In this document: positions 40,431-48,427 of the stretch, piece after piece
How positions within the stretch are numbered: the first letter of the stretch is position 1
Layout of the letters: each line of letters opens with the position of its first letter
Assembly (NCBI RefSeq): GCF_029076695.1
Contig: NZ_JARFIK010000001.1
Coordinates: 62,001 to 126,000, forward strand
Origin: Adlercreutzia equolifaciens
GTDB lineage: Bacteria > Actinomycetota > Coriobacteriia > Coriobacteriales > Eggerthellaceae
Direction of reading: 5' to 3'
DNA length: 64,000 nucleotides
Translations under genes and position numbers: made by a program
Notes under the pieces: model-generated
What the model saw: the letters and a program-made list of their open reading frames with translations, nothing else
Databases searched by the model: none
Told to the model about the DNA's origin: nothing

Positions 40431-41507
40431 TTACGCGAACAGCGCTCCCTCGTTGGTGTATTGCACATCGCCCTGGCCAGCCACGATGCGGCCCACGCGG
40501 AAGGTCTGCTCACCGGCAGCCGCCAGAGCGGCCTCCACAGCCTCAGCCGCAGCCGGATCCACAATAAGCACCATGCCCAGACCCATGTTGAAGGTCTTCA
40601 GCGCCTCGGCCTCGGACAAATGCGCCTGCTCGCAAGCAAAGCGCACAACCGGCGGAATGGGCCAGGAGCCCAAATCCACTTCGGCGTTCACACCCGCGGG
40701 CAAGGCTCGGTTCAGGTTCTCGGTAATGCCGCCGCCGGTGATGTGGGCCAGGGCGCGAATGCCGCCAGGCACTTCCTCCATCACCGCGCGCACGGGCTTC
40801 ACGTAGATGCGCGTAGGCGTAAGCAAAGCCTCCAGAATGCTCTGGCCGCCCAGATCCTCGCGGGCCTCGCGCAGCTCTTCCTCGGAGCGCTCGCCGATGC
40901 ACACCTTGCGGGCCAGCGAATAGCCGTTGGAGTGCAGTCCGGAGGAAGCCAGGCCAATGAGCACATCGCCCTCGCGCACCGCCTGGGGGTCAAGCATCTT
41001 CGGACGATCCACGATGCCCACGCAGAAGCCGGACAAGTCGTAGTCGTCCGGATCCATGACGCCCGGATGCTCGGCCATTTCACCGCCGATAAGCGCGCAG
41101 CCCGACTGGCGGCAGCCCTCGCCGATGCCCCCCACGATCTTGGCCATGGCCTGGGAGTCCAGCTTGCCCACGGCCACGTAGTCCAGGAAGAACAAGGGCT
41201 CGGCGCCCGTGGCCAGAATATCGTTCACGCACATGGCCACCAGATCAATGCCCACGGTGTCATGCACGCCCAGGCGTTGGGCCACCTTGAGCTTCGTGCC
41301 CACACCGTCGGTGCCCGACACCAGCAGCGGGTCGTCCATGGCCTTGGCCGCCGCAATGGAGAACAGGCCGCCGAAGCCGCCAATGTCGCCCACCACCTCG
41401 GGACGATAGGTGGAGTGCACCGTGTCCTTGATGGCGTCGACGGCGCGAGCGCCCTCGACGATATCGACACCGGCCTCGGCATAGGTGACGCTGGTCTGGT
41501 TTTCCAT
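40431..41507 (-). CDS. purM: Phosphoribosylformylglycinamidine cyclo-ligase (PurM, AIR synthetase)
   Basis: A 358-residue enzyme that makes AIR from FGAM with ATP. Family blocks are 'YAEAGVDIVEGARAVDAIK', 'LVSGTDGVGTKLKVAQ', 'DLVAMCVNDILATGAEPLFF', 'LIGGEMAEHPGVM' and 'HITGGGITENLNRALP'. The ATG follows GAAAGGAACC. It lies 59 bases after the sortase gene, without a visible terminator, and leads purM-purN-xdhC. Confidence 0.96.
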   Translation of the reverse strand: MENQTSVTYAEAGVDIVEGARAVDAIKDTVHSTYRPEVVGDIGGFGGLFSIAAAKAMDDPLLVSGTDGVGTKLKVAQRLGVHDTVGIDLVAMCVNDILATGAEPLFFLDYVAVGKLDSQAMAKIVGGIGEGCRQSGCALIGGEMAEHPGVMDPDDYDLSGFCVGIVDRPKMLDPQAVREGDVLIGLASSGLHSNGYSLARKVCIGERSEEELREAREDLGGQSILEALLTPTRIYVKPVRAVMEEVPGGIRALAHITGGGITENLNRALPAGVNAEVDLGSWPIPPVVRFACEQAHLSEAEALKTFNMGLGMVLIVDPAAAEAVEAALAAAGEQTFRVGRIVAGQGDVQYTNEGALFA

Positions 41508-41566
41508 GAGGTTCCTTTCGGGTAGAGCAGGTCGGCACAGGGACAGGCGGGACGAGCCCGCCGGCA

Positions 41567-42478
41567 TTACTCGGTTCTCTCCTCGGCGGCGTCGGCAATC
41601 TTGTCGACCGTCTTCTCCTTCACACGCTTGCCCTCGTAGTCGTCCGTGCCCACGTACTTGGCAGGCACGAACTCGGCCACATCGGCGAAAGTGATGTAGC
41701 GCCAGGTGTTATCGGCGCCGTCGCAGGTGCAGAATCCGAAGAGCTTGGTGGCATCGGCCACGGTGTCGGACGTATCCGGATCGGCCGTGACCACCGAGTT
41801 CTCGATCAGCCACTGCTTGAACTCCGCGAACTCGGCATCGGTGGCGTAATTGGGCGTGGCAATGGAGGCGTGGGTCATGGGCACGTGCTCCACCGCGAAG
41901 GTTTGGAGACGGTAGTTGCCATCGGGGGTGAGCAGGTAGATGGTGCGATGCTTGTTGAACACGTCGCTTTCGCGGAACTCGGCGAAGGGAGCGAACATGG
42001 AACCGTTGCGCATATGGTGACCGTACAGAATGTTCACTTCGTCGGAGAAATCACCGTTGTTCTCACCGGACAGCATGATGGAGCCGTACTCGGCGCCGAA
42101 GCGACCCTCGCCCAGGCTGAAGTTGTGGTGCAGGTAGTACTCGCTGTCGCCATCTTTGTGCGCCACCGGATAGTTGATAACCGTGCCGGGCACGTAGACC
42201 CAGGCAACCACATCGGGGTTGATATCCCGCAAGGCATCCCAATCGACCACCAAATCGGCCAACGTGATGTCGTCGCCCTCGGGCTCGGCAAAAGCGCGCT
42301 CGGCAATTTGGTCGTAGTCGTTCTGGCCCTGCCAATAGGTGTAGAACAAATAGCCCAAGGTGCCCAGCGATCCGATGAGCACGATCAGGGCCAACCAGAA
42401 AATAAGGCGCCACAACAGGCCGCCCTTTTTCTTCTTCTTTTTCTTCTCCTCCGCCGTGGAGGCCGGGCTCTCAGCCAT
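41567..42478 (-). CDS. Class B-type sortase
   Basis: A 303-residue membrane-bound transpeptidase. A Lys-rich N-terminus is followed by one membrane helix (about residues 22-46). The sortase fold includes 'VAWVYVPGTVINYPVAHKDG', the catalytic His in 'ILYGHHMRNGSMFAPF' (about 155) and the catalytic Cys in 'FGFCTCDG', with a downstream Arg in 'NTWRYITFA' (about 250-270). Substrates are unknown; two wall-anchored protein candidates are encoded 9-19 kb away. It is transcribed ahead of purM. ATG follows GGGGAGAACCT. Confidence 0.87.
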   Translation of the reverse strand: MAESPASTAEEKKKKKKKGGLLWRLIFWLALIVLIGSLGTLGYLFYTYWQGQNDYDQIAERAFAEPEGDDITLADLVVDWDALRDINPDVVAWVYVPGTVINYPVAHKDGDSEYYLHHNFSLGEGRFGAEYGSIMLSGENNGDFSDEVNILYGHHMRNGSMFAPFAEFRESDVFNKHRTIYLLTPDGNYRLQTFAVEHVPMTHASIATPNYATDAEFAEFKQWLIENSVVTADPDTSDTVADATKLFGFCTCDGADNTWRYITFADVAEFVPAKYVGTDDYEGKRVKEKTVDKIADAAEERTE

Positions 42479-42576
42479 AGGTTCTCCCCTTGCTCTCTCA
42501 CAACTTTGAACGAACGGGGCGGCCTCCCCAGGCCGCTCCTACCGTAAGGCGACGCAATCCCCCGCCGCCTCAAACG

Positions 42577-42598
42577 AAAAAAGCCCCCCGAAGGGGGC
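42577..42598 (-). terminator. Rho-independent terminator after the 38-residue membrane protein gene
   Basis: GCCCCC, four-base loop, GGGGGC, then six T on the minus strand, 12 bases after the small gene's stop codon. Confidence 0.9.
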
Positions 42599-42609
42599 CG
42601 GGGTTACCG

Positions 42610-42726
42610 TTATTTCTTCATCTCGTCCATGAAGCCCTTGGCGATGAACACCACAATGACAAGGACGATGATAGCCACCACAACCCAGATGGCCTCCATG
42701 GGCACCTGAAAACCGAACAATTCCAT
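42610..42726 (-). CDS. Small single-span membrane protein (38 residues)
   Basis: Too short for normal gene finding. It starts MELFGFQVPMEAIW, has one strongly hydrophobic helix (WVVVAIIVLVIVVFI) and a short charged end (KGFMDEMKK). AAGGAG sits seven bases before the ATG, and a strong terminator follows 12 bases after the stop. That layout of ribosome site, complete frame and dedicated terminator argues for a real gene. Function unknown. It lies between the double PPK2 and sortase genes. Confidence 0.75.
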   Translation of the reverse strand: MELFGFQVPMEAIWVVVAIIVLVIVVFIAKGFMDEMKK

Positions 42727-42868
42727 GAGGAACTCCTTCTATGCAACGGGCGCAGTGCACCCGCGGACGTGCTTGATGTTGGGTTCATAGTACCCCGAAC
42801 CCCCCTATTTCGCAAGGGAAGAGGCACCTCGTCGGCAGACGGAAACCAAACAGAAAGACCCGCGAGGG

Positions 42869-44653
42869 CTAGGACAGCGGGGCCTCGCCCAGGCGCTTTT
42901 CCAAAGCCTCCACGATGATGCGCAGCGCCTTGAGGCGCGCGTACTTCTTGTCGTCCGATTCCAGCACAATCCACGGCGCGAAGGTGGTGGAGGTCAGGCG
43001 GAACATGTCATCGATGGCAGCCTTGTACTGAGGGTACTTCTCACGGTTGCGCCAGTCGTCCTCGGTGATCTTCCACTGCTTGTTCGGATCGATCTCGCGA
43101 TCTTGGAAGCGGTGCAACTGCTCCTCGGGACTCACGTCCACCCAGAACTTCAGCAAGATGGCGCCCCAGTCCACCAGGTCGTGCTCGAACTCGTTGATCT
43201 CGTCGTAAGCCCGGGACCATTCCGCGGGCGTGGCGAAGCCCTCCACGCGCTCCACCAGCACGCGCCCGTACCAGCTGCGGTCGTACATGCCCACGTGACC
43301 CGCCTTGGGCAGACGCGTCCAGTAGCGCCACAGGAACGGATGGGCCAGCTCCGGCTTGGTGGGCGCGGGGCTCGGGTAGATGTTGTAGGCACGGGCATCG
43401 AGGGCCTGGGCCACGCGCTTGATGTTGCCGCCCTTGCCCGCGGCGTCCCAACCCTCGTACATGAGAATGAGCGGCACACGCTTCTGGTACATGATGTTCT
43501 CCAAGCGGAACAGGCGCGCTTGGAGGGCCTTCAGCGTGTGCTTGTACTCCTCGGGAGAGCAGGCCAGGCTGTGGTCGATGGTATCCACCTGCGGATAGTC
43601 CGGCACAATGGCGAAGCGCGAGCTGCGCGGTGCCAAGTCGTGGGCCGCGGCGGCCTGGGCCTGGGCACGGGCCAACGCCGCCCCCGTCAGCAAGCCGCGC
43701 CCGGGTAGCGGGGCAGCGGCAGCGGCAGCGGCCGTCGCGGCAGCTTCCCCGGCCGTGGGGACGCCGGTGGCCGGTGCCGTGGGAGACAGGGGCGCCTCGG
43801 GGGCGGTCTCGATCGCTGCCTCTTCAGCCAGCGCCTCGGCCTCGGCTTGCTGCACGGCGAAGGAGCTGCGCAGCACCTCGGCGGCCTCCTTGCGCTTGAG
43901 GGCCTCCTCCAGCGCGTTCACCAGCGTGCGCGCAATGGTCAGGTTCGAGCGGCGCTTGTCCTCGCCATTCAAGAGCACCCAGGGGGCAAAGGAGTAGTCG
44001 CTGCGCTCCAGCAGACGGTCGTACAGCTCATAGGCCGCCTCGTAGCCGTGGTGGCTATGTAGCTTCTTGTCGGTGACGCGCCAACGGGTGACCGGGTCGT
44101 CGTGCAGGCGACGCAAACGCTCCACCTGCGCCTCCTTCGTCATGTGCACGAAGAACTTCACCACCACGTAGCCGTCGGCCGTCAGCTGCTGCTCGAAGTC
44201 GTGAATGGAGTCCAGATAGTGGCGCTCGTCCTCTTTCGGCAGCAGAAGCTTGGCCGGCGCGTTGTACAGCATGTTCTGGATAACCGCCGAGTACCAGCCG
44301 CGATCGTAGAAGGTAATGGAGTTGCGCTCGCCCAGGGCCTTCCAAAAATCCTGCATGATGGGATAGTAGCCCGTCACGCCGCTTTCGCGCCCCGGGAACT
44401 CGCGCGCTTCCTCGGGGTCCAGATCGAGCCCCACGTACACCCCCGTGGAGCGCGCATCCAAGTTGTACATCAAATCCGAGATGCGGCTGCCCTTGCCGGC
44501 GCCGTTCCATCCCTCGAACAGCACCACCAGGCCCACGCCGGCGTTGTGCGCCTGCTGCTGCAACACCACCAGCTTCGCAATAAGCTCGTCGTGCTGGGCC
44601 TTATAGGCGGCCTTCTTCATCTTCTTCTTGCCGAAATCCACAGTCTCCAGCAT
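42869..44653 (-). CDS. Polyphosphate:AMP/nucleoside phosphotransferase with two PPK2 domains
   Basis: A 594-residue enzyme with two PPK2 domains. Domain 1 (about 1-255) has Walker A 'FEGWNGAGKGSRI' (about 47) and 'FYDRGWYSAV'. Domain 2 (about 355-594) has 'YEGWDAAGKGGNIKR' (about 402) and 'MYDRSWYGRV'. An Ala-rich linker of about 80 residues joins them. Tandem PPK2 proteins use polyphosphate to phosphorylate AMP to ADP. Both P-loops are intact; in studied relatives usually only one domain is active. PPK1 is encoded 4 kb away. Confidence 0.92.
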   Translation of the reverse strand: MLETVDFGKKKMKKAAYKAQHDELIAKLVVLQQQAHNAGVGLVVLFEGWNGAGKGSRISDLMYNLDARSTGVYVGLDLDPEEAREFPGRESGVTGYYPIMQDFWKALGERNSITFYDRGWYSAVIQNMLYNAPAKLLLPKEDERHYLDSIHDFEQQLTADGYVVVKFFVHMTKEAQVERLRRLHDDPVTRWRVTDKKLHSHHGYEAAYELYDRLLERSDYSFAPWVLLNGEDKRRSNLTIARTLVNALEEALKRKEAAEVLRSSFAVQQAEAEALAEEAAIETAPEAPLSPTAPATGVPTAGEAAATAAAAAAAPLPGRGLLTGAALARAQAQAAAAHDLAPRSSRFAIVPDYPQVDTIDHSLACSPEEYKHTLKALQARLFRLENIMYQKRVPLILMYEGWDAAGKGGNIKRVAQALDARAYNIYPSPAPTKPELAHPFLWRYWTRLPKAGHVGMYDRSWYGRVLVERVEGFATPAEWSRAYDEINEFEHDLVDWGAILLKFWVDVSPEEQLHRFQDREIDPNKQWKITEDDWRNREKYPQYKAAIDDMFRLTSTTFAPWIVLESDDKKYARLKALRIIVEALEKRLGEAPLS

Positions 44654-44821
44654 GGATCTCTCCTTCTTCTCGCCTATGCCCTTCGACCCGGATTTCGGAA
44701 CGCCGGCCCGCTAAGCACATCCGCACAACAATCCTTGCATTAATTTGCCTATTTTACTACGTCCAGGCCGTATCTAACCCTAGGAGCGCGACTCGGAAAC
44801 AGGGCTCGAGAATTCGATTTC

Positions 44822-46336
44822 CTAGCGCTCCTGCAGCTGCTGAGAAAGATCGATCAGCTCTTGCTTGTTGTGAACGTTCGCTTTCGCATAGATATGGCGG
44901 ATGTGGGTGTCCACGGTGCTCAGTGATAGGTAGAGGGTGTCGCGGATGTAGGGACGGCTCCGTCCCTCAAGAAGCAACTCAAGGATTTCACGTTCCCGCG
45001 CTGTTAGGCCAAATCGCTCCGCTACCAGCACGGACTGACGCCCGAGGGGCGGCTGGTTGGCAGCAGATGTCGAAGTCGCCGGCTCTCCCCCTTCCCGCAT
45101 GGGCCGCTCTTCCAACGATACGTCCCCATGGCCGAAGCCCGCGAAGAGCACCGATCCGACCACCACCAGAAAACAGAGAACAACCAGCGTAAGATGCAAA
45201 GAGTCGACAATGCCGCTGTCCATAAGGTACAGGTAGGCCACCGGGCCCACGAACGCCCCTGTCATGATGGCGGCAAAGCCGAAGCCCACGCCAGCCACCC
45301 GATAGCAGGGGTAAGCCCGGGCGAATCGGACAATCTGCATGCGAAGAAGCATTTCGAAGGTGGCATGGGACATGGAAAGCAGCAGGCAAGCGCCCATCAG
45401 CGCAAAAGCGGATGTACCTGTATTGCAGAGCAGTCCTACGGCCATCATCGGCAGCACCCAGCGCGTGGCCGCCACGAAACCGATGCTGGGCGAGTACTTC
45501 ACGAAAAGCCAGACGACGGCCGCGGCGAGCACGAAGCCAAACCCAAAGAGCATGATTTCGGAAAGCGCATCGTTAGCCGCGCCCATGGAGAACATGCACC
45601 AGGTAAAGCTCACCAGCAAGACTGCGAGCGCCGTGCGCAGCACCAGCACCACAAGGCCCCCGGCAGCAGGCGCCATCGCCTCGTGGCCCGCGGGACAATC
45701 GGGGCTTGCTTCCGCTGCGCATACAGCGCCCATGGTACCTTCGGCAGCGCCGGCCACCGCCCCGCCTTCCCGGGAAGAGGAAGCGCCTCCGCTCGTCCAA
45801 ACAGCAAGTAAGCAGCCTTGCGCGACAGGCACCGCGAAGAGAAAGGGAGCAAGAAGCACCTCGCGCGCAGCATTGACCCCCAGCACGATAACCCCCACGG
45901 CAAGAATCGTCCGCACGAAATCCTGTTCGCAGCTCTCTTCGTCGTCTTCCGTAAAAGCCAGGCCCCAGTAAACGAGAAAGTAGGCCGTACCCATGCCCAG
46001 CACGAACAGCGCAAGCGCTCGAAGCGCCACCGAATCTCCTTGGCCCAGCAGCACGTTGCCCAGCCAGCCGCCAAACCAAAGCACGACCGCCGTCGCACCA
46101 CTCGTGCGCACACAAGCGCGCTCGGTCATCAGACGGGGCACAAGCGAGATGAGCACGCAAGGTATCAGGCCAACAAGCGCCAAACGAAGCAACGACTGGA
46201 TGCCCAGCGGCAGCCCCATCCAAAACGTGCCCTCGAAACTGATGGGAGGGAACGCGCAGAACGACCACGAGAGAGCAAGCGCTAAGCCGGCAACGCGGTA
46301 GATCCGCCTTCTCTTTGCATCGCACAATAGGTTCAT
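44822..46336 (-). CDS. Membrane-embedded LuxR family transcriptional regulator
   Basis: A 504-residue protein: about 12 hydrophobic segments over residues 10-405, with a low-complexity loop near 180-215, then a LuxR helix-turn-helix ('FGLTAREREILELLLEGRSR', 'LSLSTVDTHIRHIYAKANVH'). It is divergent from the flavin reductase at 46547, with a perfect 19-bp palindrome between them, so it likely controls that gene. The ribosome site AGGAGG lies only three bases before the ATG. Confidence 0.87.
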   Translation of the reverse strand: MNLLCDAKRRRIYRVAGLALALSWSFCAFPPISFEGTFWMGLPLGIQSLLRLALVGLIPCVLISLVPRLMTERACVRTSGATAVVLWFGGWLGNVLLGQGDSVALRALALFVLGMGTAYFLVYWGLAFTEDDEESCEQDFVRTILAVGVIVLGVNAAREVLLAPFLFAVPVAQGCLLAVWTSGGASSSREGGAVAGAAEGTMGAVCAAEASPDCPAGHEAMAPAAGGLVVLVLRTALAVLLVSFTWCMFSMGAANDALSEIMLFGFGFVLAAAVVWLFVKYSPSIGFVAATRWVLPMMAVGLLCNTGTSAFALMGACLLLSMSHATFEMLLRMQIVRFARAYPCYRVAGVGFGFAAIMTGAFVGPVAYLYLMDSGIVDSLHLTLVVLCFLVVVGSVLFAGFGHGDVSLEERPMREGGEPATSTSAANQPPLGRQSVLVAERFGLTAREREILELLLEGRSRPYIRDTLYLSLSTVDTHIRHIYAKANVHNKQELIDLSQQLQER

Positions 46337-46419
46337 GTCCCTCCTCTCTGTCCTTATTCTATCGAAGGCCCTTCCCTCACGCTCAGCAAAACAGGTGATA
46401 AGACCTGGGCGAACGATAA

Positions 46420-46438
46420 ATCACTGGATTCCAGTGAT
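46420..46438. promoter_or_regulatory. Perfect 19-bp palindrome between LuxR gene and flavin reductase gene
   Basis: ATCACTGGA, one T, TCCAGTGAT: nine-base perfect arms. The centre is about 118 bases before the reductase ATG and 93 bases before the regulator ATG. Size and symmetry fit a LuxR-family dimer site. Confidence 0.65.
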
Positions 46439-46546
46439 GCCCCTTGAGCCACTTTGAGCGATTCCCTCGATGTCTCAGCGCGGCGAAATCGGCACACTGA
46501 GAACAAGCGCTTGAAGCGCGAACCTGAGAGATTCTGGAGGGACATC

Positions 46547-48238
46547 ATGAACGAGCACATTCTGCCTACCTTGGAGCGCCGCAGCTTTCTGAAGGGAGCC
46601 CTGGGCCTGGGTGCCGCAGCGGGACTGATGGGCCTGAGTGGCTGCGCGCCCCAGGAACCGACCGCCTCGGCAGAACTTTCCCATACGGGCGCAGAAGCAA
46701 AACACAGCTGGGAGGTGACTCCCGAACCCATCGACGAGGCCAGCATCGCCAACACCGTGGATGCCGACGTGGTCATCGTGGGCGCTGGCATGGCGGGTAT
46801 GAGCGCCTTTATGTATGCCGCCGAGGCTGGCGCCAACACGGTTATCATCGAGCAGCGCGAAACCTTCAGCGGCCGCGGCCTTGACTTCGGCGCCATTGGC
46901 ACCAAGGTGCAGAAGGCCGCCGGCATCGAGATTGACAAGGGTCAGCTGGTGAACGATCTCATGAAGGCTTCCGGCTACAAGGCCAACGGCTCGCTGCTAA
47001 AGCTGTGGGCCGACCATTCCGGCGAGGTCTTCGATCGCGCCATCGACATGACCGTGGCCGACGGCGGCGAAGTGGTGCTGGGTGCCGGATCGACCGCCTC
47101 GGCGAATGCCGATGACTTCACCACCCGCACCTATCCGACCGACCACATGTTCGGCGGTCTGGTGGAAGGCCCCTGCGCCCTTATCGAGCGCATGCAGAAC
47201 GCGGGCGTTGCAGCCGGCGGTCAGACGTTCTACTCCATGACGGCCGAGCAGCTCGAGAAGACCGACGGCACCATCACGGCCGTGTTCGCTCGCGACGCCG
47301 AGGGCGCCATCACGAAGTTCACCGCCGCCAAGGGCGTCATTATCGCCACTGGTGACTACGGCAACAACCCCGACATGATCGAAGCCTGGTGCCCCCTGGC
47401 CGCCGGCGCCGAGGGCAACGTGTACCCCGAGGCCACGGCCAATACGGGCAGCGGCATCGCCATGGCCCTGCAGGCTGGCGCCGCCATCCAACCGGGCGCC
47501 CACGCTGCCATGATTCATCCCATCTTCGGCGGCGGCGCTCTGAGCACGGCCTCGTTCATGAAGGTGAACGTCGAGGGCAAGCGTTTCTGCAACGAGAATA
47601 CCACCCTGCCCGGCATTTCCAACATGTACCTGACCAATAAAGATCATAAGGTCTGGGCCATCTTCGACAGCGACTACGCCACGCAGATGGATCAGATGTC
47701 CGCCTTGAGCGCCTACAACAACAATACGGCAGGCCCTCTGACGGCCATGTTCTCGAACGGCGCGGCCGATCCCACCAATCCCCCTTCCCATGCTGAAGTG
47801 GTGGAGTACTGCCTCGGCGAGGGCACGACCGTCCAGGCTGAGTCCGTAAGCGCCCTGGCCGAGGCCCTGGGTGTGCCCGCCGACACCCTGGAAGCAACCG
47901 TGACCCGCTACAACGAGCTGGTCGACGCCGGCGTCGACGACGACTTCGGCAAGAACAAAGAAGATCTGCAGCCCATTCGCAAGGCTCCGTTCTTCGCCTC
48001 CCAGCTCACCGCCAAGGTGCTCGTCATTGCCTCGGGCCTGAATGTCGACGGCGAGATGCGCGTGCTCGATGCCGAGGATGCCCCCATCGGCGGTCTGTAT
48101 GCCGTCGGCAACGCCATGGGCAACTTCTTCGCCAACGACTACCCCATCTGCGCTCCGGGCCTGAGCCATGGTCGCTGCCTTACCCTGGGCGCCCTGGTCG
48201 GTCGTGCCGTAGCCACCGGTGGCAAGCTGGGCGAATAA
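46547..48238 (+). CDS. Tat-exported FAD-binding lipoprotein, fumarate reductase/flavocytochrome c family
   Basis: A 563-residue enzyme. The N-terminus combines a Tat motif (LERRSFLKG) with a lipobox (LSGC, about residue 26), so the protein should be exported folded and lipid-anchored. The FAD-binding fold starts with 'DVVIVGAGMAGMSAFMYAAE' (about 77-96). The C-terminal FAD_binding_2 signature is 'GGLYAVGNAMGNFF' with 'CAPGLSHGRCLTLGALVGR'. There is no CxxCH heme motif or FMN-binding domain, so electrons must come from a separate partner. The substrate is an unsaturated or other small organic acceptor, not identifiable. ATG chosen for GGAGG six bases upstream. Confidence 0.88.
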   Translation: MNEHILPTLERRSFLKGALGLGAAAGLMGLSGCAPQEPTASAELSHTGAEAKHSWEVTPEPIDEASIANTVDADVVIVGAGMAGMSAFMYAAEAGANTVIIEQRETFSGRGLDFGAIGTKVQKAAGIEIDKGQLVNDLMKASGYKANGSLLKLWADHSGEVFDRAIDMTVADGGEVVLGAGSTASANADDFTTRTYPTDHMFGGLVEGPCALIERMQNAGVAAGGQTFYSMTAEQLEKTDGTITAVFARDAEGAITKFTAAKGVIIATGDYGNNPDMIEAWCPLAAGAEGNVYPEATANTGSGIAMALQAGAAIQPGAHAAMIHPIFGGGALSTASFMKVNVEGKRFCNENTTLPGISNMYLTNKDHKVWAIFDSDYATQMDQMSALSAYNNNTAGPLTAMFSNGAADPTNPPSHAEVVEYCLGEGTTVQAESVSALAEALGVPADTLEATVTRYNELVDAGVDDDFGKNKEDLQPIRKAPFFASQLTAKVLVIASGLNVDGEMRVLDAEDAPIGGLYAVGNAMGNFFANDYPICAPGLSHGRCLTLGALVGRAVATGGKLGE

Positions 48239-48297
48239 GACCCTTTAAGCCAACCTCCGCGGCGTGCCGCTATGAGCACCCCGCTCCCCCAAACGAA

Positions 48298-48335
48298 GGA
48301 CCCCGAGCTTCCCTCCCTGCTCGGGGTCCTTTTAT
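48298..48335 (+). terminator. Rho-independent terminator after the flavin reductase
   Basis: An 11-bp stem (GGACCCCGAGC and complement), ten-base loop, then TTTTATT. Confidence 0.9.
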
Positions 48336-48427
48336 TCTGATGGCGGCTCCTTGAAGGGAGTCGGGGATGGCCTTTGAGCCAAAAGCCCCGGCATGCCCCA
48401 GCATCCAACGAGCCTTGCCGCGCCGTC

